Assembly (NCBI GenBank): GCA_025355175.1
Contig: JANYAF010000056.1
Location: 1 to 32,261, forward strand
DNA: 32,261 nt
Direction of reading: 5' to 3'
Source: Deltaproteobacteria bacterium
GTDB lineage: Bacteria; Desulfobacterota; Syntrophia; Syntrophales; Smithellaceae
Shown: in pieces, positions 23,118-30,573 of the stretch
Layout of the letters: every line of letters begins with the position of its first letter
How positions within the stretch are numbered: position 1 is the first letter of the stretch
The notes under the pieces: generated by a model
Database searches by the model: none
Told to the model about the DNA's origin: nothing
The model's input: the letters and a program-made list of their open reading frames with translations, nothing else
Translations under genes and position numbers: made by a program

Positions 23118-23144
23118 TTCATACCTTATCATAAGGAGGATATG

Positions 23145-23831
23145 ATGAAAAAGATTCAATCGTCTGGTCTGATCGTTCTTATTCTGATCACGCTGTTTTG
23201 TATTTCAGGTTGTGCCACCACGGGGATTTACTCCGTCAATATGGGTTATGACGCGGAATATGCCGTTGTTCCTTCCTACCTGAAACCGGATCAAAAAGCT
23301 TTGCAATCAATTATCGGAGTGGCCGAATTTACCGATACGCGTAAGATAGACGATCCGCTGGTGATTGGACGCGTCATCGAAAAAAACGGCATGAAAGTGC
23401 TGGTTCTGCCTAAAAATACCCGGCCGGCAAACGCCGTCGCCCAAGGGGTCAGGCAGTACCTGAGAAAAGCCGGATATAATGTGTCCGGTGTTGGCGAACG
23501 ATGGGATTTGCGGGAAGAAACGATTCCGCAGGCCGCGAACGGCAAAATTCTGATCGGCGGCGCGATTGAAGAGATGGAAATCAACTGCCGCCGGGATTTT
23601 CCCACCAATGCTTACATAACAAAAATGAGATTGACCATTTATCTGGCGGATACCGTCAATAAAAAAATATTACACCGTGCCACTGTCGAATCCACAACAT
23701 CACTGGAGCATGTGTCTTTTTCAGAAGACCGGATGGGGTATCAGGCCGATATTGCATTGGGTGACGCGATTGAAAAATTATTTGAAAAACGGGAACTGGC
23801 GCAAAAAATTCGGGAAGCTCTCAGCCGGTAG
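23145..23831 (+). CDS. Predicted lipoprotein, unknown function
   Basis: A 228-residue exported lipoprotein. A basic start (KKIQ), a hydrophobic core and the lipobox ISGC near residue 23 predict lipidation of the cysteine. The mature part, with phrases such as IIGVAEFTDTRKI, GQGVRQYLRKAGYNV and ILIGGAIEEMEINC, resembles the broad group of outer-membrane-associated lipoproteins whose middle domain recalls YajG or LptE-like folds. I cannot assign a role. The ATG at 23145 is preferred over 23142 because the AAGGAGG site is then five bases away. It follows DUF1015 by 68 bases of palindromic sequence. Confidence 0.75.
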   Translation: MKKIQSSGLIVLILITLFCISGCATTGIYSVNMGYDAEYAVVPSYLKPDQKALQSIIGVAEFTDTRKIDDPLVIGRVIEKNGMKVLVLPKNTRPANAVAQGVRQYLRKAGYNVSGVGERWDLREETIPQAANGKILIGGAIEEMEINCRRDFPTNAYITKMRLTIYLADTVNKKILHRATVESTTSLEHVSFSEDRMGYQADIALGDAIEKLFEKRELAQKIREALSR

Positions 23832-23880
23832 CGTTGGGTCAGACATAGGAAGGCTCCGACGCGCAAAAAGTTTCTTCCTC

Positions 23881-24006
23881 CCCCTTATTTAACCACCTAA
23901 AGGTGGCACGAGAGGGATTGAGAGGGATTTTTCAAGCGATATAGTTTCGTAAAAAAATCTCCCCTAACCCCTCTCTCGTCACCTTTAGGTGATTACAAAA
24001 AAGGGG
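23881..24006. repeat. Large imperfect inverted repeat with nested palindromes
   Basis: Left arm 23881-23932 pairs imperfectly with right arm 23951-24006. Each arm starts from the outside with CCCCTT-rich sequence, then a CACCT-AA-AGGTG type palindrome (23893-23906 and 23979-23992), then an ACGAGAG-type and GAGGGATT-type segment and a T-rich inner end. Transcribed, it would fold into a long hairpin between the lipoprotein and TAXI genes. It could stop or process the message, or be a small non-autonomous mobile element. Confidence 0.7.
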
Positions 24007-24042
24007 AATCAGTCAACGTTATCTTGATGAGGTGTAATCGTC

Positions 24043-25392
24043 ATGAGCGCGGATGGTAAAACCGGATTCAATAAAATTATGTCCATGTTCATGGATTATT
24101 TCGGCATGGGCCGCACGGCATCCATCGTAGGCATGATCCTTGTCACCCTGGTGATAATTTTTACCTGTTTCTGGTTCTTCCATACCGCTCCGCCTAAAAC
24201 AATCACCCTGACCAGCGGGGAGAAAGGCAGCGCCTATTACAGCGTTGCCGGTAAATATGCCAAAATTCTTGCCCGCGACGGCGTGAAACTGGTCATTTTG
24301 CCCTCAGCCGGTTCGGTGGAAAACCTCCAGCGTCTGGTTGATCCCACGTTTAAAGTGGATATCGGATTTGTGCAGGCCGGTCTAACCAAAGGGCAGAATA
24401 TTGACAAACTGGTTTCTTTGGGCAGTGTTTCCTATCAACCGCTGCTGGTTTTTCATCGCCTGTCGAAGCCTGTAGAGGTTTTATCACAACTGGCAGGCAA
24501 GCGCATTGCCATCGGCCAGGAGGGCACCGGGACGCGCAAACTGTCCCTGACGTTGCTTTCCGTAAACGGCATCGAGCCGGGCGGCGCTACGACGCTTTTA
24601 GAATCTGAGGGTGAAGAAGCGGCAGCAGCACTTGTTGCCGGAAAAGCGGATGCTATTTTCCTCACGGCGGATTCCGCCTCCTCGCAAACCATGCGCACAT
24701 TGCTCAAGACGCCGGGTGTCGGACTGGTCAATTTCGTTCAGGCCGACGCCTACGTTCGCCGTATCGGTTACCTCAATAAACTGACCATACCGAAAGGCGC
24801 GATGGAATTTGGAAATAATGTTCCGGCCCAGGACGTGACGCTGGTCAGTCCCACCGTTGAACTGATTGCCAGAGATAATTTGCATCCGGCCTTATCCGAT
24901 TTACTCTTGGCGGCCGCCATTGAAATCCACGGCCGCGCCGCGCTTTTTCAGAATCGCGGAGACTTTCCGGCCCCTCTGGAGAACGAATTTAAGATCAGCG
25001 ACGACGCCAAACGCTTTTATAAATCCGGTAAAAGCTTTTTCTACCGGTATCTGCCTTTCTGGATGGCCAGTCTCATCAATCGAATTCTGGTGGTGTTTGT
25101 GCCGCTCATCATCATATTGATTCCCGGAATGAAAAGCATTCCCGCGCTTTTCCGCTGGCGCATACAACTGCGCATTAATCGCTGGTATCGGTTGTTGTTG
25201 CTGGTTGAACAGAATGCGATTAAACAAGAAAAGACCGAGAACCAAAACGGGCTGGCCCGGCGGATTGATGAAATCGAATCCGAAGTCAATAAAATGAAAG
25301 TGCCCGCCTCTTACGGCGAACAGTTCTACATGCTGCGAACGCACATTAATTTTGTCCGTAACAAGCTTCAGAACACGAAGCCGTACGGATGA
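24043..25392 (+). CDS. Membrane-anchored TAXI-family solute-binding protein
   Basis: A 449-residue protein. A transmembrane anchor lies at about 25-47 (SIVGMILVTLVIIFTCFWFF). A periplasmic TAXI/NMT1-type binding domain follows at about 52-330 (TITLTSGEKGSAYYSVAGKYAKIL, GKRIAIGQEGTGTRKLSLTLL, ALVAGKADAIFL). There is another membrane segment at about 348-367 (RILVVFVPLIIILIPG), and the last 80 residues are cytoplasmic and charged, with a coiled-coil-like stretch. Classical TAXI proteins are soluble and feed a TRAP permease; here no permease is nearby and the protein is tethered at both ends, so it may be a sensor or a stand-alone binder. The start has GAGG ten bases upstream. Confidence 0.85.
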   Translation: MSADGKTGFNKIMSMFMDYFGMGRTASIVGMILVTLVIIFTCFWFFHTAPPKTITLTSGEKGSAYYSVAGKYAKILARDGVKLVILPSAGSVENLQRLVDPTFKVDIGFVQAGLTKGQNIDKLVSLGSVSYQPLLVFHRLSKPVEVLSQLAGKRIAIGQEGTGTRKLSLTLLSVNGIEPGGATTLLESEGEEAAAALVAGKADAIFLTADSASSQTMRTLLKTPGVGLVNFVQADAYVRRIGYLNKLTIPKGAMEFGNNVPAQDVTLVSPTVELIARDNLHPALSDLLLAAAIEIHGRAALFQNRGDFPAPLENEFKISDDAKRFYKSGKSFFYRYLPFWMASLINRILVVFVPLIIILIPGMKSIPALFRWRIQLRINRWYRLLLLVEQNAIKQEKTENQNGLARRIDEIESEVNKMKVPASYGEQFYMLRTHINFVRNKLQNTKPYG

Positions 25393-25409
25393 CACTCAAA
25401 AGGAGCTAT

Positions 25410-26381
25410 ATGAAGATAATCAACACAGCGCCAATGTCGAATGTCATGAAAGGCCTTATCAAAAGCAAGGCACAGGGATTGTCCTTTTCCGTTATTGAAG
25501 CGCACAGAATGCCGGAAGACCAACTTATTGCGGAAATCGCCGACGCAGATGTTGTTTTGGGCGACTACACGGGCGCGACGCCCATCACGCGCCGCATCGT
25601 TGAGGCGGCTAAAAACCTCAAACTTATCCAGCAGCCCAGTGTCGGTTACAACCATATTGACATCGCGGCCTGCACGGAGTTTGGAATTCCCGTAGCCAAC
25701 ACGCCGGGCGCCAACGATATCGGCGTGGCCGAGCACACCATCATGCTGGCCATGGCCTGCCTGAAGTATCTGCCTTTTTACAATGCCAAAACCCATGAGG
25801 GGGAATGGCTCTTTACCCATGCGCAGCGAACCGGCGTCTTTGAACTGAACGGCAAAATTTATGGATTGCTGGGCATGGGTCGCACCGCGCGCGCCGTGGC
25901 CGAAAGGCTTGCGCCCTTTGGCGTTAAACTGCTTTATTACGATGTTGTCCGACTGAGCGACGAAGACGAAAATAAGTATTGCGCCACTTATGCTTCCCTG
26001 GAAAATATTTTGAAAACCGCGGACGTGATCAGCATTCATCTGCCGCTGACGGAGACAACCACAAAAATCATCGACGCTCAAAAGCTGTCCCTTATGAAAA
26101 CGACGTCTGTGCTGATCAACGTCGGACGAGGGGCACTGGTGGATGAAGCGGCGCTGGCTCAGGCGCTGCGTGCCAAAAAAATCGCCATGGCCGCCGTGGA
26201 TGTTTTTGTTGAAGAGCCGCCGCCCCAGAATCATCCGCTCTTCGGTTTGGAAAACGCCATCCTCACGCCGCACCTGGCCGGCTCCACGCGCGAATCCGGC
26301 GGCCGCATCCTCAACATGGCCATAGATAATCTGATTCGTGTCATGAAAGGCGAAAAGCCGCTGTGGGTGCTGAATATGTGA
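25410..26381 (+). CDS. D-isomer-specific 2-hydroxyacid dehydrogenase (phosphoglycerate dehydrogenase-like)
   Basis: A 323-residue NAD-dependent oxidoreductase. The nucleotide-binding motif is GLLGMGRTARAVAERL (about 152-167). The catalytic triad is visible as Arg240 (NVGRGALVDE), Glu269 (FVEEPPPQNHP) and His288 (TPHLAGST). The substrate-side loop is QPSVGYNHIDI. Length matches single-domain dehydrogenases without the ACT domain of full SerA, so the substrate could be 3-phosphoglycerate, glyoxylate or another 2-oxoacid. AAGGAG precedes the ATG; an earlier in-frame ATG at 25389 overlaps the TAXI stop. The acyl-CoA dehydrogenase follows after 54 bases. Confidence 0.9.
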   Translation: MKIINTAPMSNVMKGLIKSKAQGLSFSVIEAHRMPEDQLIAEIADADVVLGDYTGATPITRRIVEAAKNLKLIQQPSVGYNHIDIAACTEFGIPVANTPGANDIGVAEHTIMLAMACLKYLPFYNAKTHEGEWLFTHAQRTGVFELNGKIYGLLGMGRTARAVAERLAPFGVKLLYYDVVRLSDEDENKYCATYASLENILKTADVISIHLPLTETTTKIIDAQKLSLMKTTSVLINVGRGALVDEAALAQALRAKKIAMAAVDVFVEEPPPQNHPLFGLENAILTPHLAGSTRESGGRILNMAIDNLIRVMKGEKPLWVLNM

Positions 26382-26435
26382 CGGCAATAGAAATAACAAA
26401 GCAGTTAGAAATCATAATCAGAAAGGATTATCACC

Positions 26436-27575
26436 ATGATCGATTTCAGTTTGAGTAACGAACAAAAAGCATTGCAGGATCTGGCTAGGAAATTTACCCA
26501 GAAGGAAATTGTCCCCGTCGCGCTTCAGTATGACAAGGAATCATTTGAACCGGACGCCATCCTGAAAAAGGCATATGCGGCGGGACTGATGAACCTGACC
26601 ACGCCCAGGGAATATGGTGGTCACGGCATGGGACTGCTTGATGCCGCCCTGATCACCGAAGAGATCAATGCCGGCTGTGCGGGTATCGGAGGCATGATCA
26701 CCATTAATTCTCTGGCCTGCGGACCCATCCTGATCGGCGGCACGGACGAGCAGAAAAAACGTTTTCTGATCCCGCTTTGCGAATCGGGGAAAACCGCCTC
26801 CTTTGGACTGACCGAGCGTGAGGCAGGCTCCGATGCCGCAGGCGTCAAAACAAAAGCCGTCCGCAAGGGCGATGAATATGTTTTAAACGGGCAGAAATGT
26901 TTTATCACCAATGCCAGCTTTGCAACACTCTTTACCATTTTTGCAACCACCGACCCTTCGAAGGGCACCAAGGGAATCACGGCCTTTGTCGTACCGCGCG
27001 AAACGCCGGGCGTCTCCATCGGCAAGGTGGAAGATAAAATGGGACAAAGGGCTTTAAACGTTGCCGAAGTCAATCTTGACGACGTGGTCATTCCCGCAAA
27101 GAATGTTCTCGGCGCGGAAGGGCAAGGTTTCAAGATCGCCATGGAGACCCTCAACGAAGGCCGCATCAACATTGCCACCACCGCCCTGGGCATTGCGCGT
27201 TCAGCCTTTGAGGCCTCTTTGAAGTACGCCAAGGAGAGGGTACAGTTCGGCAAGCCCATCGGCACCTTCCAGTCTATTAATTTTCTGCTGGCGGACATGG
27301 CGGCGGCCGTGGATGCATCAAGGTTGCTAACCTGGTATGCAGCATCGCGCAGTGATCAGGGATTGTCCTTTGCGCGAGAAGCCGCGCAGGCAAAATTATT
27401 CGCCTCCGATACGGCCATGTGGGTAACCACCGATGCCGTTCAAATTCACGGTGGATACGGGTATATCAAAGAATACATGGTGGAGAAACTGATGCGTGAC
27501 GCAAAGCTCACGCAGATTTATGAAGGCACCAACCAGGTCAACCGCATCGTCGCCGGTGGCGCTCTGATGCGCTAA
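26436..27575 (+). CDS. Acyl-CoA dehydrogenase (short-chain type)
   Basis: A 379-residue FAD enzyme that oxidises acyl-CoA to enoyl-CoA and passes electrons to electron-transfer flavoprotein. It has the standard three parts: alpha-helical N-terminus (MIDFSLSNEQKALQDLARKF), central beta domain (FGLTEREAGSDAAGVKT, KCFITNA), and C-terminal helices with ERVQFGKPIGTFQ and QIHGGYGYIKEY. The probable catalytic base is the Glu near 363 in IYEGTNQVNRI. This is the butyryl/glutaryl-type arrangement, but chain length cannot be fixed. Such enzymes are numerous in syntrophic fatty-acid and benzoate degraders. GAAAGG lies upstream of the ATG. No ETF genes are nearby. Confidence 0.94.
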   Translation: MIDFSLSNEQKALQDLARKFTQKEIVPVALQYDKESFEPDAILKKAYAAGLMNLTTPREYGGHGMGLLDAALITEEINAGCAGIGGMITINSLACGPILIGGTDEQKKRFLIPLCESGKTASFGLTEREAGSDAAGVKTKAVRKGDEYVLNGQKCFITNASFATLFTIFATTDPSKGTKGITAFVVPRETPGVSIGKVEDKMGQRALNVAEVNLDDVVIPAKNVLGAEGQGFKIAMETLNEGRINIATTALGIARSAFEASLKYAKERVQFGKPIGTFQSINFLLADMAAAVDASRLLTWYAASRSDQGLSFAREAAQAKLFASDTAMWVTTDAVQIHGGYGYIKEYMVEKLMRDAKLTQIYEGTNQVNRIVAGGALMR

Positions 27576-27613
27576 CCTCAGGAACCGAGGCTCATCGTTA
27601 ACCCTTCAGTCTT

Positions 27614-27632
27614 CCCTCCCTGGAGGGGAGGG
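27614..27632. terminator. G/C hairpin after the acyl-CoA dehydrogenase gene
   Basis: CCCTCCC (27614-27620) pairs with GGGAGGG (27626-27632) over a five-base loop, 38 bases after the stop codon. There is no following T run, so it is either a factor-dependent or 3'-stabilising hairpin, or just part of the repeat-rich gap. Confidence 0.3.
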
Positions 27633-27682
27633 ATTGAGGGAGGGCGCAATTCTTATTCGTCACTGCCTGCCTTGACGCGTGC

Positions 27683-27732
27683 CCTCGCGCCACCTCGCGT
27701 GACCTCGTGTGACCTCGCGCCACCTTCAGGTG
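27683..27732. repeat. Five 10-bp tandem units in the 350-bp gap 27576-27925
   Basis: Four units of the form CCTCGCGCCA / CCTCGCGTGA / CCTCGTGTGA / CCTCGCGCCA are followed by a diverged fifth (CCTTCAGGTG) that forms part of the palindrome CCACCT-TC-AGGTGG at 27720-27733. The rest of this gap holds the hairpin at 27614-27632 and the promoter candidate at 27816-27845; I see no convincing gene in it. Confidence 0.75.
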
Positions 27733-27815
27733 GTCAGAGTACCAGGCAATCCAGTAATCTTTGTCATGTTGACTGCAGGGAGACATCTTTCTTTTATCTG
27801 TCACAGTATTCCCCC

Positions 27816-27845
27816 TTGACTTTTCTGCCCGCCACGTTCATTAAT
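27816..27845 (+). promoter_or_regulatory. Candidate promoter of the WYL regulator gene
   Basis: TTGACT (27816-27821) and ATTAAT (27840-27845) are 18 bases apart, about 80 bases ahead of the WYL gene start. The -10 is weak, so this is only a candidate. Confidence 0.3.
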
Positions 27846-27925
27846 TTCTCACCGACATTCATGCAAACCAGCATAACACTCGCTGCAAAGGCCATAATAT
27901 CAGATCACATTCACCGGAGGGCCAT

Positions 27926-28918
27926 ATGTCATCTAAAATCATCTACGAGCGATTTCTCTGGTTTCACAACAAAATCAAGGAAGACAAATATCCCAATTCA
28001 AAAACCCTGTCTGAAGAATTTGGGATATCCCGCAAGACAGCCCAGCGCGATATTGAATTTATCAGCGAAAGGCTCAAGGCTCCCCTGTGTTATCTACACT
28101 ATCGGCGCGGTTACACCTATGAGGACAATACCTGGGAAATTCCCGGCCTGTGGCTTTCCGAAGACGAACTGATCTCGCTTGTGCTTTCCTACCGGTTGGC
28201 CTCCGCCGTTCCGGACAGCGGCGTGAAGACAACCCTGAAAACGTTACTCAATCAGATCATCACCAATCATTCTTCGGATACCTTATCCATTGATGAATTA
28301 AGCGACAAAATATCCGTCAAAAACATTGCCTATGCCAGAACCAATGAAGCGGTATTTCATCGGCTGCTGGAGGCACTGCTCAGGTCGAAACCTGTGCGCA
28401 TTGCCTACTACTCGCCGCACAATGATCAATCCACGACGCGCGACATTCTGCCCCTGCACCTGCTCAGCTATATGGGCACCTGGCATATCATCGCCTATTG
28501 CAATGTCAAAAAAGAACTGCGCGATTTTGTTTTGTCGAGGATTCAGTCAGTTGCCGCCAGCGAAATCCAAATTGACGCCCGCGTGTCCGCAACTCGGATT
28601 AAGGATTATATCCGGGAAACCTTCGGCATTTTCCGGGGTGAAGAAACAACAGAAGTCTGCCTGCGATTTGCGAAGGATATCGCCCCCTGGATCGCAGAGC
28701 AAAGCTGGCATCCCCAGCAGAAAGTGACCATCGAAAAAGACGGCAGACTTTGCCTGACCATCCCCGTAGCCGACTTCCGAGAAATCAAACGCGAAATATT
28801 GCGCTACGGGTCGCAGGTCGAAGTGATAGCCCCCGCCGTGCTGCGGCAGGAAGTAAAAAAAGAAATAGAAAAGATGAGAAAAGTTTACGCCCTTTGGGAT
28901 GAATCAGAATTTTCGTAA
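27926..28918 (+). CDS. WYL-domain transcriptional regulator
   Basis: A 330-residue regulator. The N-terminus is a DeoR-like winged helix (SKTLSEEFGISRKTAQRDIEFI). The middle and C-terminus hold a WYL domain (KPVRIAYYSPHNDQSTTRDILPLHLLSYMGTWHIIAYC, with WHI in place of WYL) and the C-terminal WCX extension (VCLRFAKDIAPWIAEQSWHPQQK, LTIPVADFREIKREILRYGSQVEVI). WYL proteins bind nucleic acid or nucleotide ligands and often control phage-defence or CRISPR loci. It is the first gene of an accessory-looking stretch that continues with DUF4143 and AlbA_2 proteins. GGAGGG lies upstream of the ATG. Confidence 0.93.
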   Translation: MSSKIIYERFLWFHNKIKEDKYPNSKTLSEEFGISRKTAQRDIEFISERLKAPLCYLHYRRGYTYEDNTWEIPGLWLSEDELISLVLSYRLASAVPDSGVKTTLKTLLNQIITNHSSDTLSIDELSDKISVKNIAYARTNEAVFHRLLEALLRSKPVRIAYYSPHNDQSTTRDILPLHLLSYMGTWHIIAYCNVKKELRDFVLSRIQSVAASEIQIDARVSATRIKDYIRETFGIFRGEETTEVCLRFAKDIAPWIAEQSWHPQQKVTIEKDGRLCLTIPVADFREIKREILRYGSQVEVIAPAVLRQEVKKEIEKMRKVYALWDESEFS

Positions 28919-28986
28919 AGATCAACGGGCATTAATATTGTTGATGAAAGTAGAATCAGGTTGTGGTATTATCTTTGTAAATTGTA

Positions 28987-30180
28987 ATGGATGGTGACAA
29001 TATGCAAAGCTACGTTAACCGAAATGCAACAAGTGAATTACAGCAATCCCTCGGCCACAACCCCGTCACGGCATTGATCGGGCCGCGACAATGCGGCAAG
29101 TCAACGCTTGCCCGGCATGTTCTTCAGAACCGTAAAGACGCGCTTTTTCTGGATCTGGAACTCCCGTCGGACATGCGGAAACTCGGCGATCCTGAACTAT
29201 TCCTTCATGAGCACGCAGACCGATTGATCTGCATCGATGAAGTACAGATGAAACAGGGTATATTTCCCCTGCTGCGGACTCTTATCGATAAAGACAGACG
29301 GCCCGGTCGCTATCTTATTCTTGGTTCTGCATCGCGTGATCTTGTCAGGCAAAGCGGTGAAACGCTTGCCGGACGCATCCACTATATTGAACTCACGCCG
29401 TTTAGGTGGACAGAACTGGCAGGCGGCGCAGGCAAGAAAGCACCCGATTTTAGAAAGCATTGGTGGCGCGGCGGCTTTCCCCCTGCTTTTCTGGCGGATA
29501 ACGACGCGCAAAGCGACACCTGGCGCAGAGACATGATCAAGGACTATCTGAGCCGCGACATCCCCGCATTCGGTTTTACCATCCCCATGCCGACAATGGC
29601 GCGCTTCTGGAAAATGATTGCGCACTATCATGGCGGCCTGCTTAACGCCTCCAAATTCGGGCAATCGATGGACATCTCCCACAACACCGTTCGAAAATAT
29701 ATCGACATTCTTGAACAAACATTTATGGTGCGCACCCTCCAGCCGCTGGAGATCAACATCAAAAAGCGTATGGTCAAATCTCCTAAGATATATCTGCGCG
29801 ACAGCGGGCTATTGCATACGATACTGGAGATTGACAACATGACGGAGCTTTATGGGCACCCTGCATTCGGTCCATCGTGGGAAGGCTGGTGTATTGAACA
29901 GCTTATCGGCGCGTTGCCTCTGTGGCAGCCTTTCTTTTATAGAACATCGTCAGGAGAAGAAATTGATCTTGTCCTGATAAAAGGCAAAAAAAGATTGGCC
30001 TTTGAAATCAAGGCATCCCTGACGCCTCATCTTTCCAAAGGTTTTGCAGATACGATCAGAGCGCTAAAACCGGAACGCACCTGGGTTATCTGCCCGATGA
30101 CTGATCCCGGCTACCCCATCGCAAGCGGCGCGCGTGTTGCAGGAATCAGTGAATGCCTGAAAGAACTGGGCACAATTTAA
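28987..30180 (+). CDS. AAA_14/DUF4143 ATPase
   Basis: A 397-residue ATPase. Walker A is IGPRQCGKSTLA near residue 32, Walker B is RLICIDEVQ near 78-86, and a sensor-like GSASRDLVRQS follows. The C-terminal half is DUF4143, with RKYIDILEQTFMVRTLQP and the strand pair EEIDLVLIKGKKRLAFEIKAS, whose D and E-x-K spacing recalls PD-(D/E)XK nuclease folds. These ATPases are widespread in mobile and accessory DNA, and some are thought to act like toxin-antitoxin or defence components; no function is proven. An internal start at 29002 (MQSYVNRN), with GGTGA upstream, is a good alternative to the first ATG. It follows the WYL gene by 68 bases. Confidence 0.88.
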   Translation: MDGDNMQSYVNRNATSELQQSLGHNPVTALIGPRQCGKSTLARHVLQNRKDALFLDLELPSDMRKLGDPELFLHEHADRLICIDEVQMKQGIFPLLRTLIDKDRRPGRYLILGSASRDLVRQSGETLAGRIHYIELTPFRWTELAGGAGKKAPDFRKHWWRGGFPPAFLADNDAQSDTWRRDMIKDYLSRDIPAFGFTIPMPTMARFWKMIAHYHGGLLNASKFGQSMDISHNTVRKYIDILEQTFMVRTLQPLEINIKKRMVKSPKIYLRDSGLLHTILEIDNMTELYGHPAFGPSWEGWCIEQLIGALPLWQPFFYRTSSGEEIDLVLIKGKKRLAFEIKASLTPHLSKGFADTIRALKPERTWVICPMTDPGYPIASGARVAGISECLKELGTI

Positions 30181-30215
30181 TAGTCAATGGCCAAATATTT
30201 GTTTTGCAGGCATTC

Positions 30216-30354
30216 AAAATATATTTTCTTGTAGGACACGCTATGGGGGTGGAGAAGGAGTAGAATCAGATACGTGGTTCAAAACGCAAGACAGAAGAGA
30301 GGCCAGGATTCAATGTCCCCCGCTGGCGGGGGTGGCGCAGAGCGCCGGGGGTGG
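30216..30354. repeat. Intergenic repeat element, copy B (GC-rich core at 30315-30354)
   Basis: About 139 bases align with 31920-32054. The shared start is AAAATA..TTTTCT..TAGGACA, followed by a purine-rich, partly conserved stretch, and the strongly conserved 40-base end (38 of 40 identical) forms two hairpins (CCCCCGC-TG-GCGGGGG and GGCGC-AGA-GCGCC). It fills most of the 393-base gap before the AlbA_2 gene; the remaining part holds the palindrome at 30479-30499. Confidence 0.75.
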
Positions 30355-30478
30355 ACGCAAAGTAGGAAGCACAAAAGTGAAGGTTAAAAACAACAGCCAG
30401 TGACAGTTACTGATGAACAAAGCAATTGATGTTGCTATAAAAATATATTTGAATACGGCGAGCTACAGGAATATTCAC

Positions 30479-30499
30479 TTATTTCCATTTTGGAAATAA
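30479..30499. promoter_or_regulatory. Perfect palindrome, candidate operator of the AlbA_2 regulator
   Basis: TTATTTCCA (30479-30487) and TGGAAATAA (30491-30499) form a perfect nine-base inverted repeat with a three-base spacer, 75 bases ahead of the AlbA_2 start. The AT-rich stretch 30435-30450 just upstream could hold the promoter. The downstream protein has a C-terminal HTH and might bind here. Confidence 0.45.
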
Positions 30500-30573
30500 C
30501 TGTCGATGACGGCAGAAAAGGAATAACCATTATTGATTCAAGCGATAAATCATTGACATGGAGGAGATTGAGC

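Noticed and set aside
27683..27732. Possible CRISPR array
   Set aside because: Units are only 10 bases with no spacers, and no cas genes are present.
27672..28172. Open frame running from the tandem repeats into the WYL gene in another frame
   Set aside because: Its start lies in 10-bp repeats and most of its length overlaps the WYL gene, which has clear domains and a good ribosome site.
30151..30215. Nine-base inverted repeat GAATGCCTG...CAGGCATTC around the DUF4143 stop codon
   Set aside because: The loop is 47 bases and half of the stem is coding; no T run follows, so it is not a convincing terminator and may be chance.
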